Origin: Curtobacterium sp. MCSS17_008
GTDB taxonomy: Bacteria > Actinomycetota > Actinomycetes > Actinomycetales > Microbacteriaceae
Reading direction: 5' to 3'
DNA length: 64,000 bases
NCBI RefSeq assembly: GCF_003234185.1
Contig: NZ_QKSM01000002.1
Span: 124,001 to 188,000, forward strand
In this document: piece by piece, positions 49,933-58,740 of the stretch
Layout of the letters: every line of letters starts with the position of its first letter
Numbering within the stretch: the stretch's first letter is position 1
The notes under the pieces: generated by a model
The model's database searches: none
The model's input: the letters and a program-made list of their open reading frames with translations, nothing else
What the model was told of the DNA's origin: nothing
Translations under genes and position numbers: made by a program

Positions 49933-51446
49933 CAGGCCACGCTCCGGAGCGCTTCGGCCGGGCGGAGTCGGCTCGCCCGCCACCCGCCGAGCGCCCCGGC
50001 GAGGAGCCCGCCGAGGATCGCGAGCCCGATGGCGAGCAGGATCACCCCGACCGTCACGGGGGCGTGCAGGACGACGTCGGTCGTGCTCGCGGTGCTCCCG
50101 CCTCCGCCGAACCCACCGGCCGGGGCGCCGCCCGTGGTGCCGCTGCCCGCGGCAGCGGTCGCCCCGCCGCCGGGCATGCCGCCGCCACCCATCGCCCCCC
50201 GGCCGGACGTCGAGGCGCTCGCCGAGACGGTCGGGGCGACGACGTTCACGACGAGGATGCCGACCAGTCCGACGACCGCACCGATGACGCCGCCGAGGAG
50301 TCCCTGCACGAGCGACTCACCGGCGACCTGCCGGGTGATCCGACCGTTCGACCACCCGATCGCCTTCAGCGTGCCGAACTCGCGGGTGCGTCGGGTGACG
50401 CCCGAGATCGTGAAGAGGACGGCGATGAGGAACGCTGCGGCGAGGACCACGATCGACAACCAGGTGCCGAGGTCCGACACGAGGGTGGACGCGGTGCTGA
50501 GCGAGCCGGAGACGCTCGAGGCGAGGTCGGACTCGGTCGAGACGGTCGCGCTGGGGAGATGCTCCTCCAGGGAGGACTCGACGGTGCTGACGTCGGACGA
50601 GGACCCGGCGGCGACGAAGATGGACGTGACCTCCCCGTCGAGGTCGGCGAGGGACTGCGCGGTGTCGAGCGGGACGTACGTGTTCGACGTCGTGGTGCTC
50701 GACGATCCGGTCGAGGCGACGATCCCGATCACGGTGAACGTCTCCCCGCCGATGTCGAGGGTGTCACCGACGGCCTTGTCCTCGCTCTCGGCGTAGGCGC
50801 TGTCGAGCACGACGACGTCCTTGCCGGCGTCCTTCGCGGCGAAGGTGCGGCCCGCGGTGGTCTCGGTGCTCGTGAGCGGGCCGACCGCGGCGCCGGAGAC
50901 CGGGATGCCGGTGACGGTGAACGAGTCGACGCCGAACGAACCGCCACCGAAGCCGCCGCCTCCGTCACTGCCGCCGCTGGGCGGACCCTGCTGTGCGCTG
51001 CTGCCGGAGTCGGTGCTGCTGCTGCCCTGCTGCACCTGGCCGGAGAACGTGGTGTTCTCCAGCGTGAGGACGCCGGTCGCGGCCTCCACCCCGGTGGTGC
51101 CGGTGACCGTCGCGAGGTCCGACGCATCCAGCGTGCTCGACCCGCGGGCGACGGTGAGCCGCGACTGCGACAGCTCGGTCGAGCCGCTGTCGCTGCCCGA
51201 GCGGCTGCCGAAGTCGAAGGACGGGCGCCCGGTGCTCGACGACGAGGGTTGCTCGGTCTTCGTGACCGTGATGTCGGTGCCGACGCCGTACACGGACTGC
51301 AGGACGCTCGTCTGCGCTGCCTGCACGCCGCTCGCGACGGACGACACGATGACGACCAGGGCGATCGCGAGCGCCATGCCGACGGCGACGACGACCGTCT
51401 GCTTCCTGCGGTTCGTGAGCTCGCGCCTGAGGTAGGTCAGGAACAT
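49932..51446 (-). CDS. FtsX/MacB-family ABC transporter permease
   Basis: This 504-residue permease has one N-terminal helix (VVVAVGMALAIALVVIVSSV, about residues 20-39), a long extracytoplasmic domain and three C-terminal helices. The extracytoplasmic domain contains Ser- and Gly-rich runs, including GGGGFGGGSFG and a GMGGGG-like stretch near residue 430. GAGGAG lies 4 bases before ATG 51446, ruling out the ATG at 51494. With the ATPase it should export lipoprotein, peptide or drug substrates. It is divergent from a two-component system, the arrangement of cell-envelope stress transporters. Confidence 0.9.
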   Translation of the reverse strand: MFLTYLRRELTNRRKQTVVVAVGMALAIALVVIVSSVASGVQAAQTSVLQSVYGVGTDITVTKTEQPSSSSTGRPSFDFGSRSGSDSGSTELSQSRLTVARGSSTLDASDLATVTGTTGVEAATGVLTLENTTFSGQVQQGSSSTDSGSSAQQGPPSGGSDGGGGFGGGSFGVDSFTVTGIPVSGAAVGPLTSTETTAGRTFAAKDAGKDVVVLDSAYAESEDKAVGDTLDIGGETFTVIGIVASTGSSSTTTSNTYVPLDTAQSLADLDGEVTSIFVAAGSSSDVSTVESSLEEHLPSATVSTESDLASSVSGSLSTASTLVSDLGTWLSIVVLAAAFLIAVLFTISGVTRRTREFGTLKAIGWSNGRITRQVAGESLVQGLLGGVIGAVVGLVGILVVNVVAPTVSASASTSGRGAMGGGGMPGGGATAAAGSGTTGGAPAGGFGGGGSTASTTDVVLHAPVTVGVILLAIGLAILGGLLAGALGGWRASRLRPAEALRSVA

Positions 51447-51599
51447 GGTTCTCCTCGGTGTTGGGGACGAGGAGACGCTAGGGATCGAGTCCATGAGCAG
51501 GCCTGCCGGATCCCATGGAACGCATGAGGAAGCGGATGCACAGGCGGGTCATCGGCGCGTCCCAGACGCCTCATAGGAACCTCTCCGATCCTCGAGGAC

Positions 51600-52340
51600 G
51601 TGACCATCTCCCAGCCCGCCGCAGCCCCTCGCCTCACCCGCGCCGACGGCACCCCGTTGCGCATCCTCGTCGTCGACGACGAAGCCAGCCTCACCGACCT
51701 GCTCTCCATGGCGCTGCGGTACGAGGGCTGGGAGGTCAAGAGCGCGAACGGTGGCCAGCAGGCCCTGGCGACCGCGCGCGAGTGGAAGCCCGACGCGATG
51801 GTGCTCGACGTGATGATGCCGGACCTCGACGGGCTGCAGGTGCTCGGCAGGCTCCGTCAGAACGACGACGACACCCCGGTGCTGTTCCTCACCGCGAAGG
51901 ACTCCGTCGAGGACCGTGTCACCGGGCTCACCGCGGGCGGCGACGACTACGTCACCAAGCCGTTCTCGCTGGAGGAGGTCGTGGCACGCCTCCGCGGGCT
52001 CATCCGTCGCTCACAGATCTCGGTCTCCGAGGCCGGCGACCCGCGCATCGTCGTCGGCGACCTCGTGCTCGACGAGGAGTCGTACGAGGTGTCCCGCGCC
52101 GGACGGCCGATCGAGCTGACCGCCACCGAGTTCGAGCTCCTCCGCTTCCTCATGCGCAACCCCCGGCGTGTGCTGTCGAAGGCGCAGATCCTCGACCGCG
52201 TGTGGTCCTACGACTTCGGCGGCAAGTCGAGCGTCGTCGAGATCTACATCTCCTACCTGCGCAAGAAGATCGACGCGGGGGAGACGCCGATGATCCACAC
52301 GGTGCGCGGCGTCGGGTACGTCATCAAGCCGACGTCCTGA
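51600..52340 (+). CDS. OmpR-family response regulator
   Basis: This 246-residue regulator has a receiver domain with the acidic pocket VVDDE (about residues 25-29), phospho-acceptor Asp in MVLDVMMPDLDG (about 68-79) and the conserved KPF lysine (about 119). The C-terminal winged helix has TATEFELLRFL...VSYLRKKI-type sequence (EIYISYLRKKI). GTG 51600 lies 10 bases before no alternative and is 154 bases from the divergent permease. It is paired with the kinase that starts 10 bases after its stop. Confidence 0.94.
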   Translation: MTISQPAAAPRLTRADGTPLRILVVDDEASLTDLLSMALRYEGWEVKSANGGQQALATAREWKPDAMVLDVMMPDLDGLQVLGRLRQNDDDTPVLFLTAKDSVEDRVTGLTAGGDDYVTKPFSLEEVVARLRGLIRRSQISVSEAGDPRIVVGDLVLDEESYEVSRAGRPIELTATEFELLRFLMRNPRRVLSKAQILDRVWSYDFGGKSSVVEIYISYLRKKIDAGETPMIHTVRGVGYVIKPTS

Positions 52341-52350
52341 GCGGCACCCC

Positions 52351-53763
52351 GTGACACTCCGTCGCCGCCTCGTCCTGAGCATCGTCGCGCTCGTCGTCGC
52401 CGTCAGCGCGGTCATCGGTGCCGGGAGCATCATCGCGCTGTTCTCCATCCAGCGGTCGGCGATCGACGAGCAGCTCTCCTTCGCGACGAACCGCGCACAG
52501 CGGTCGGTCGAGCAGCAGGGCCCGGGCGGTCCCGGCCTCGAGATCGGCCGACCGAGCGGGCAGTCCGCCGGGACCCTGACCGTCTACTTCCTGGACGGGG
52601 ACGCCACGTTCGGGAGCGTCCTCGACAACGCCGGCGACATCGACCGGCTCGCGGCGTCCGCGGTCCGTCCGCTGGGCGACGTCACGGTCGACGGTGCGGC
52701 GCACACCGTGGACCTCGGCAGCGACCTCGGCCGCTACCGGGTCACCGCCGTGTCGCTCGGACCCGCCGTGCTCGTCGTCGGCCTGCCGATGGCGCCCGTG
52801 TACGAGAGCGTCTGGAAGCTCTTCGGGGTGGTGCTCGTCGTCACCGCGCTCGCCCTCCTGGTCGCGATCGCGCTCGCCGCGGTCGTCGTCCGCCGGTCGT
52901 TGCGTCCGCTCGAGCGGGTCGCCGAGACCGCCTCGTCCGTCGCCCGGATGCCGCTCGAGCGCAGCGACGCGCTCGACGGCGTCCGCGTCCCCGACACCGA
53001 CCCGCGCACCGAGGTCGGCCGCGTCGGCACCGCGTTCAACCGAATGCTCGGGCACATCGCCGGCGCGATGCAGGCCCGGGAACGGTCCGAGCAGCAGGTC
53101 CGGCAGTTCGTCGCCGACGCCTCGCACGAGCTCCGCACGCCGCTCGCGTCGGTCCGCGGGTACGCCGAGCTCACCAGGCGCATGGGAGCGGACCTGCCGC
53201 CGGACGTCGTCTACGCGATGAGCCGGATCGAGTCCGAGTCGCTCCGGATGACCTCGATGGTCGAGGACCTGCTGCTCCTGGCCCGACTCGACGAGGGGCG
53301 CGAGGTCCGGTTCGACGACGTCGACCTCACGGGGCTGGTGCTCGACGCGGTCAACGACGCGCACGCCGCGTCACCGGGCCACGTCATCGAGGTGGACGTG
53401 CCCGAGGAACCCGTCGAGGTGCAGGGCGACGCGGCACGCCTGCATCAGGTGATCGTCAACCTCCTCACCAACGCGCGGACCCACACCCCCGAGGGCACGC
53501 GCATCACCGTCGGCATCGCGCGCGTCCCCGGCGGCATCGACCTGACGGTGCGCGACGACGGGCAGGGCATCGACGCGGCGTTCCTGCCGAAGCTGTTCGA
53601 GCGGTTCGCGCGGGCCGACAGCTCGCGATCACGGAGCGCGGGGTCGACGGGACTCGGACTCGCGATCGTCGACGCGGTCGTGCAGGCGCACGGCGGGAGC
53701 GTCGAGGTCGCGAGCGTGCCGGGGGACACCGTGTTCACGGTGCACCTGCCCGCCACGCGTTGA
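52351..53763 (+). CDS. Two-component sensor histidine kinase
   Basis: This 470-residue membrane kinase has two helices (about residues 8-30 and 155-178) flanking an extracytoplasmic sensor of about 120 residues with a Gly/Pro-rich start. A HAMP region follows, then the H-box FVADASHELRTPLASVRGY (phospho-histidine near 257), N-box VNLLTNARTHT, and G-boxes DDGQGI and GSTGLGLAIV. It would phosphorylate the preceding regulator, and the pair likely controls the divergent ABC exporter. Its stop codon is the first base triplet of a repeated hairpin. Confidence 0.94.
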   Translation: MTLRRRLVLSIVALVVAVSAVIGAGSIIALFSIQRSAIDEQLSFATNRAQRSVEQQGPGGPGLEIGRPSGQSAGTLTVYFLDGDATFGSVLDNAGDIDRLAASAVRPLGDVTVDGAAHTVDLGSDLGRYRVTAVSLGPAVLVVGLPMAPVYESVWKLFGVVLVVTALALLVAIALAAVVVRRSLRPLERVAETASSVARMPLERSDALDGVRVPDTDPRTEVGRVGTAFNRMLGHIAGAMQARERSEQQVRQFVADASHELRTPLASVRGYAELTRRMGADLPPDVVYAMSRIESESLRMTSMVEDLLLLARLDEGREVRFDDVDLTGLVLDAVNDAHAASPGHVIEVDVPEEPVEVQGDAARLHQVIVNLLTNARTHTPEGTRITVGIARVPGGIDLTVRDDGQGIDAAFLPKLFERFARADSSRSRSAGSTGLGLAIVDAVVQAHGGSVEVASVPGDTVFTVHLPATR

Positions 53764-53765
53764 CG

Positions 53766-53805
53766 GACGGGAGGCGCGTGACGGGCCCGTACCGGGCCTC
53801 CCGTC
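53766..53805 (+). terminator. Hairpin after the histidine kinase, repeat family member
   Basis: GACGGGAGGC (53766-53775) pairs with GCCTCCCGTC (53796-53805) around an inner ACGGGCCCGT palindrome. Bases 53761-53780 equal 2229-2248 after proC. Confidence 0.7.
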
Positions 53806-53810
53806 GGTGG

Positions 53811-53840
53811 TTGGCCGGCACCAACCCGCTGTGCTACGCT
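53811..53840 (+). promoter_or_regulatory. Promoter of the rplJL operon
   Basis: TTGGCC (53811-53816), an 18-base spacer and TACGCT (53835-53840). Confidence 0.6.
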
Positions 53841-53846
53841 TCTCGA

Positions 53847-53984
53847 AGCCAAAGACCGCCGGTTGTCTGCGCGCTTGCGTGCAGACCGAAGGCCCTCATC
53901 CATGAGGCAACCAGCGCAGGTGTTCAGACCCACTCCTCCCGTTCGCGGGGGAGCAGCTCCGAGCCTCTGCGCCGGAGCTTTTTT
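53847..53984 (+). ncRNA. L10 leader (rplJL autoregulatory RNA) with attenuator
   Basis: The leader before rplJ contains pairing segments around the AGACCGCCGGTTGTCTGCG and CTTGCGTGCAGACCGAAGG regions. It ends in an intrinsic terminator: AGCTCCG (53955-53961) pairs with CGGAGCT (53973-53979), followed by six T (53979-53984). In other bacteria L10 with L12 binds such a leader and stops transcription. The family match is by position and architecture; no alignment was run. Confidence 0.75.
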
Positions 53985-54031
53985 CATGTGTGGTGGACCT
54001 GGGGCTGCCGGCAAGAACCCCAAGGAGAACC

Positions 54032-54547
54032 ATGGCGAACAAGGAAGCTGCGGTCGCCGAGCTCACGGAAGCATTCCAGAGCTCGAACGCCGTTCTGCTC
54101 ACCGAGTACCGCGGTCTCACGGTGGCGCAGCTCAAGGAGCTCCGCACCAGCATCCGTGAGCACGCCACGTACGCCGTGGTGAAGAACACGCTGACCAAGA
54201 TCGCGGCGAACAACGCCGGCATCACGTCGTTCGACGACGAGCTCGCCGGTCCGTCCGCTCTCGCCTTCGTCCACGGTGACACCGTCGCCGTCGCGAAGTC
54301 GCTGCGTGCATTCGCCAAGGCGAACCCCCAGCTCGTGGTCAAGGGCGGTTACTTCGACGGTAACCCGCTCACCGCGACCGAGGTGGACAAGCTCGCCGAC
54401 CTCGAGTCCCGTGAAGTCCTGCTCGGCAAGCTCGCCGGCGCCTTCAAGGCCTCGCTGTTCGGTGCTGCGTACCTGTTCCAGGCACCCCTCTCGCAGGCCG
54501 TCCGCACCGTGGACGCCCTCCGCGAGAAGCAGGAGTCCGCGGCCTGA
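54032..54547 (+). CDS. rplJ: 50S ribosomal protein L10
   Basis: At 171 residues it matches L10: [31 protein letters not shown] and [15 protein letters not shown], ending in the helix that binds L12 dimers. It forms the ribosomal stalk base. AAGGAG lies 5 bases before ATG. It is 48 bases upstream of rplL and follows the L10 leader. Confidence 0.97.
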   Translation: MANKEAAVAELTEAFQSSNAVLLTEYRGLTVAQLKELRTSIREHATYAVVKNTLTKIAANNAGITSFDDELAGPSALAFVHGDTVAVAKSLRAFAKANPQLVVKGGYFDGNPLTATEVDKLADLESREVLLGKLAGAFKASLFGAAYLFQAPLSQAVRTVDALREKQESAA

Positions 54548-54595
54548 CCAGGCACGCGTTCATCAACCACACGTACTAAGTAGTAGGAGAAAATC

Positions 54596-54979
54596 ATGGC
54601 GAAGCTTTCGCAGGACGAGCTCATCGAGGCCTTCAAGGAGCTCACGCTCATCGAGCTCTCGGACTTCGTGAAGAAGTTCGAAGAGGTCTTCGAGGTCACC
54701 GCGGCCGCTCCGGTCGCCGCTGCCGCTCCGGCCGCCGCCGGTGCCCCGGCCGAGGCCGCTGAGGAGAAGACCGAGTTCGACGTCATCCTCAAGTCCGCTG
54801 GTGACAAGAAGATCCAGGTCATCAAGGAGGTCCGTGGCCTGACGTCGCTCGGCCTCGGTGAGGCCAAGGCGCTCGTCGAGACCGCCGACGCCAAGATCCT
54901 CGAGGGTGTCAACAAGGAGACGGCCGACAAGGCGAAGGAGACGCTCGAGGGCGCCGGCGCCACGATCGAGCTCGCGTAA
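54596..54979 (+). CDS. rplL: 50S ribosomal protein L7/L12
   Basis: At 127 residues it has the L7/L12 layout: an N-terminal dimer domain ([17 protein letters not shown]), an Ala/Pro hinge (about residues 36-54), and a C-terminal factor-binding domain ([19 protein letters not shown] and [11 protein letters not shown]). Four to six copies recruit translation factors. TAGGAG lies upstream of ATG. A hairpin terminator follows (55003-55030). Confidence 0.98.
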   Translation: MAKLSQDELIEAFKELTLIELSDFVKKFEEVFEVTAAAPVAAAAPAAAGAPAEAAEEKTEFDVILKSAGDKKIQVIKEVRGLTSLGLGEAKALVETADAKILEGVNKETADKAKETLEGAGATIELA

Positions 54980-55002
54980 GTACCCCTTACGGCTCTTCAC
55001 GG

Positions 55003-55034
55003 AGGCCGCTGCCCCTCGGGGTGGCGGCCTTCGT
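55003..55034 (+). terminator. Terminator after rplL
   Basis: AGGCCGC (55003-55009) pairs with GCGGCCT (55024-55030) around an inner CCCC/GGGG hairpin; TTCGTCG follows. Confidence 0.7.
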
Positions 55035-55175
55035 CGTGCCCGGCGCGCGACCGCAGCGTGCCGGGCCGCCGTGGCGACCGGCGGCGGACGGAGCCACACC
55101 TGTGGAGGGCGGTTCGCGCCTCGCGGCTGTGGACGAGTCTCGGCGGCGCTCCTGCGAGCCACGGCGGGAGTCGGG

Positions 55176-55243
55176 CGAGACTCGTGCTGACCGACGCATC
55201 TCGTGCCCTGCGGCGAGAGATGTGTCGTTCAGCACGAGACTCG
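55176..55243. repeat. 27 bp imperfect inverted repeat in the rplL-permease gap
   Basis: Arms 55176-55202 and 55217-55243 pair with three mismatches around 14 bases. It sits in the 296 bp gap after rplL, between convergent genes. No gene is seen in the rest of that gap. Confidence 0.75.
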
Positions 55244-55275
55244 GCCTGCTCAGTGCGCGCCGCGCGGCGCGCACG

Positions 55276-56700
55276 TCAGCGCAGCGTGCTGCGGCGGCGG
55301 CCGTAGGCCAGGTAGAGCACGGCGCCGACGACCATCCAGAGGCCGAAGGCGATCCACGTGCCGACGCCGAGGAACACCGCGAGCAGGACGCAGCACAGTG
55401 TGCCGAGCACCGGGACGACCGGGAACAGCGGGACGCGGTACGAGCGCTCGAGGTCCGGGCGGGTGCGACGGAGGACGATCACGGAGACGTTGACGAGCGC
55501 GAAGGCCACGAGCGTGCCGATGCTCGTCGCGTCGGCGAGCTCGCCCAGCGGCACGAGCGCTGCCACGACCGCGACGACGACGCCGACGATGAGGGTGTTC
55601 GGCACGGGGGTCCCGGTGCGGTGCGAGACGCGACCGAAGACCGGCGGCACCATGCCGTCCCGAGCCATCGTCAGCAGGATCCGCGTCTGGCCGTACAGCA
55701 CGGTGAGCACGACGCTCGCGATGGCGACCACGGCGCCGACCGAGAAGACGAGGGCGACGACGGGCTGACCGGTGACCTCGACGACGATGCGGACGAGCGA
55801 GGCCTCGTCGGACGAGAACGAGGTCCACGGGCGAGCGCCGACCGCGGCGACGGCGACGAGGATGTACAGCGTCGTGACGATCGCGATCGAGCCGATGATG
55901 GCGCGTGGCAGGTCGCGGCGGGGGTCCTTCGCCTCCTCGCCGGCGGTGGACGCCGCGTCGAACCCGATGTACGAGAAGAACAGGCGGGACGCGGCGGCCG
56001 TCACGCCGGCGGCGCCCATCGGCGCGAGCGGCGCGAAGTTCTGCGACGAGAACGCGGTGAACGCCACGACGACGAAGAACACCAGCAGCGCGATCTTCAC
56101 GACGACCATGACCGTGTTCGCCCAGGCGCTCTCGCGGGCACCGGGCAGCAGGACCGCCGTCGCCAGGAGCACGAGGACCGCTGCCGGCAGGTTGACGACG
56201 CCGCCGTCGCCCGGGGGTGCGGCGATCGCGGCGGGCAGGTGCAGGCCGAACACCCGGAGCGTCTCGTCGACGTACTCGCTCGCACCGACCGCGACGGCGG
56301 CCACGGAGACGGCGTACTCGAGCACGAGGCACCAGCCGCACACCCAGGCGATGCCCTCGCCCATCGTGGCGTAGGTGTACGAGTAGCTCGACCCCGAGGT
56401 CGGCACGGCACCGGCCATCTCGGCGTACGACAGGGCGGACAGCAGGGCGGCGACCCCGGCGAGGACGAAGGAGATCCAGACCGCGGGACCCGCGAGGGGC
56501 ACGGCGGTGCCCAGCACCACGAGGATGCCCGTGCCCAGGGTCGCCCCCACGCTGATCATCGTGAGGTGCCACACGCCGAGGGAGCGTCGGAGCGGCTCGC
56601 CGTTCACGCCTGCCGCGGCCTCGGCCTGCAGCTGTTCGATCGGCTTGCGGCGTGCGAGCTGCTGCCGGAGCGACGTGGGGCGGGAGGGCGCGGACGTCAT
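55276..56700 (-). CDS. APC-family amino-acid permease, cationic amino-acid transporter-like
   Basis: This 474-residue transporter has about 12-14 helices. The first carries the APC signature SVGATLGTGILVVLG (about residues 50-64), then SALSYAEMAGAVPTSGSSYSY (in part, about 87-107) and FFSYIGFDAASTAGEE (about 240-255), which match the CAT/YfnA group. It imports amino acids with protons; the substrate is not fixed by sequence. GAGG lies 4-5 bases before ATG 56700. It is divergent from the ABC exporter gene. Confidence 0.92.
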   Translation of the reverse strand: MTSAPSRPTSLRQQLARRKPIEQLQAEAAAGVNGEPLRRSLGVWHLTMISVGATLGTGILVVLGTAVPLAGPAVWISFVLAGVAALLSALSYAEMAGAVPTSGSSYSYTYATMGEGIAWVCGWCLVLEYAVSVAAVAVGASEYVDETLRVFGLHLPAAIAAPPGDGGVVNLPAAVLVLLATAVLLPGARESAWANTVMVVVKIALLVFFVVVAFTAFSSQNFAPLAPMGAAGVTAAASRLFFSYIGFDAASTAGEEAKDPRRDLPRAIIGSIAIVTTLYILVAVAAVGARPWTSFSSDEASLVRIVVEVTGQPVVALVFSVGAVVAIASVVLTVLYGQTRILLTMARDGMVPPVFGRVSHRTGTPVPNTLIVGVVVAVVAALVPLGELADATSIGTLVAFALVNVSVIVLRRTRPDLERSYRVPLFPVVPVLGTLCCVLLAVFLGVGTWIAFGLWMVVGAVLYLAYGRRRSTLR

Positions 56701-56822
56701 GGGACCTCGGTGTGGGCGGGGGAAGGGGGACGGACGATGGTCGCACGGCCCCTGAACGGGGTCAAATACGCCGAGGGCTGACGACCGCTGCCCGGCTGGC
56801 CGGCCCGGGTTACGTTGGTCCC

Positions 56823-58730
56823 ATGAGCATGGGCCACGGGATGCGTGCGGGCGGTCCCCGCGGCGGCGGGCGGATCTCGAGCGGTGACGTCACGGCGCAG
56901 AAGGCCGCCAACGCCGAGGCGCCGCGCATCCCGCACCTCGTCCGGCGCATCGCGGGGCTCTTCGCGCCCCACCGCCGGTCCATCGTGCTGACCGTCGCAC
57001 TCGTGCTGCTCGGCGCCGCGCTCTCGGTCGTGCCCCCGCTCCTGACCCAGCAGGCCTTCGACCGCGGGCTCTTCCCGCCGTCCGGCCGCCCGGACGTGCC
57101 GGTGCTCCTCGAACTCGTCGGCGGGATGATCGCGCTCTGGATCGCGAGCGCCGGCATCGGCATCTGGCAGACCCACCTGACGGCGACGGTCGGCAACCAG
57201 GTGATGGGCGCGATGCGCATGCGGCTCTTCGCGCACCTGCAGCGCATGGAGCTCGCCTTCTTCACACGGACGAAGACCGGCGTGATCCAGTCGCGGTTGC
57301 AGAACGACGTCGGCGGGGTCGCGAGCGTGCTGAACAACACGATCTCGTCGGTGCTCGGCAACACCGTGACGGTGATCGCCGCGGTGGTGGCGATGCTGCT
57401 GCTCAGCTGGCAGATGACACTGGTCGCCGTCGTCCTGCTCCCGCTGCTCGTCATCGCCCAGCGTCGGGTGGGCCAGGTGCGTGCCCGGATCGCCGCCCAG
57501 ACGCAGGAGTCGCTGTCCGACATGACGGCGATCACACAGGAGGCCCTGAGCGTCTCCGGCATCCTGCTCGCCAAGAGCTTCAACCAGCAGCGCAGCGAGA
57601 CGCAGCGGTACGGGGACGAGAACCGGAACCAGATCCGGCTGCAGGTGCGCCAGCAGATGTCCGGCCAGTGGTTCTTCGCCATCGTCCAGGTGTTCCTGTC
57701 GATCATCCCCGCGGTCATCTACCTCGTCGCCGCCTTCCTGATCATCGGGGACGTCCCGATCACCGCCGGCACGATCGTCGCCTTCACGACGGTGCAGTCG
57801 CGACTCCTGTTCCCGACCGTCGGGCTGCTGCGGGTGGTGCTCGACCTGCAGACGTCGGGAGCGCTCTTCGCGCGCATCTTCGAGTACCTGGACCTGCGTC
57901 CCGCGATCACCGACGCACCGGACGCGCGCCCCGTCGACGGATCGCGTGTCGGGCACGTGGCGTTCGAGGACGTCACCTTCACCTACCCGGACGGCGATCC
58001 CGACGAGCCGACGCTCCGTGGGGTGTCCTTCGAGCTGCAGCCCGGCCGGTTCGCCGCCTTCGTCGGGCCCTCCGGCGCGGGGAAGACCACCATCTCCTAC
58101 CTCGTGCCGCGCCTGTACGAGGCGACCGCGGGGTCCGTCCGGTTCGCCGGGGCGGACGTACGCGACATCGAGCACGAGGACCTCGTGCGGCACGTCGGCG
58201 TCGTCAGCCAGGAGACGTACCTGTTCCACGCCTCCATCGGCGACAACCTGCGGTACGCGAAGCCGGACGCCACCGACGAGGAAGTCGAGCGCGCGGCCCG
58301 CGCGGCGAACATCCACGAGACGATCACGTCGTTCCCGGACGGCTACGACACGGTCGTGGGGGAGCGGGGCTACCGGTTGTCCGGCGGTGAGAAGCAGCGG
58401 ATCGCGATCGCGCGCGTGCTCCTCAAGGACCCGCCGGTGCTCGTGCTCGACGAGGCGACGAGCGCCCTCGACTCCATCTCGGAGCGGGTCGTGCAGACCG
58501 CCCTCGACACCGCTGCCGCAGGGCGCACGACGATCTCGATCGCGCACCGACTGTCGACCGTCCGCGACGCAGACGTCATCTTCGTGCTCGACCACGGCCG
58601 CATCGTCGAGCAGGGCACGCACGACGAACTCCTCGAGCGCGACGGCACGTACGCCGCGCTCCACCGGCAGCAGAACGCGGCGTCGACATCGTTCGTCGCA
58701 TCCCAGCAGGCACTCGGCCCCGCGACCTAG
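56823..58730 (+). CDS. ABC exporter, fused permease and ATPase (type IV/MsbA-like)
   Basis: This 635-residue half-transporter has a six-helix membrane domain (about residues 45-355) and an ATPase with Walker A GPSGAGKTT (about 417-425), signature LSGGEKQRIAIARVL (about 520-534), Walker B VLVLDEATSALD (about 539-550) and the switch in SIAHRLST. It likely works as a homodimer exporting lipid or drug. A Gly/Arg N-terminal tail precedes the first helix. TACGTT (56811-56816) lies 6 bases before ATG. Its TAG stop is the first part of the TAGACT -10 box of the next gene. Confidence 0.93.
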   Translation: MSMGHGMRAGGPRGGGRISSGDVTAQKAANAEAPRIPHLVRRIAGLFAPHRRSIVLTVALVLLGAALSVVPPLLTQQAFDRGLFPPSGRPDVPVLLELVGGMIALWIASAGIGIWQTHLTATVGNQVMGAMRMRLFAHLQRMELAFFTRTKTGVIQSRLQNDVGGVASVLNNTISSVLGNTVTVIAAVVAMLLLSWQMTLVAVVLLPLLVIAQRRVGQVRARIAAQTQESLSDMTAITQEALSVSGILLAKSFNQQRSETQRYGDENRNQIRLQVRQQMSGQWFFAIVQVFLSIIPAVIYLVAAFLIIGDVPITAGTIVAFTTVQSRLLFPTVGLLRVVLDLQTSGALFARIFEYLDLRPAITDAPDARPVDGSRVGHVAFEDVTFTYPDGDPDEPTLRGVSFELQPGRFAAFVGPSGAGKTTISYLVPRLYEATAGSVRFAGADVRDIEHEDLVRHVGVVSQETYLFHASIGDNLRYAKPDATDEEVERAARAANIHETITSFPDGYDTVVGERGYRLSGGEKQRIAIARVLLKDPPVLVLDEATSALDSISERVVQTALDTAAAGRTTISIAHRLSTVRDADVIFVLDHGRIVEQGTHDELLERDGTYAALHRQQNAASTSFVASQQALGPAT

Positions 58731-58740
58731 ACTCGGCCGG

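Noticed and set aside
55000-56781. Plus-strand open frame antisense to the amino-acid permease
   Set aside because: It is Arg/Asp/Gly-rich and mirrors the permease codons; the permease has clear membrane helices and family motifs.
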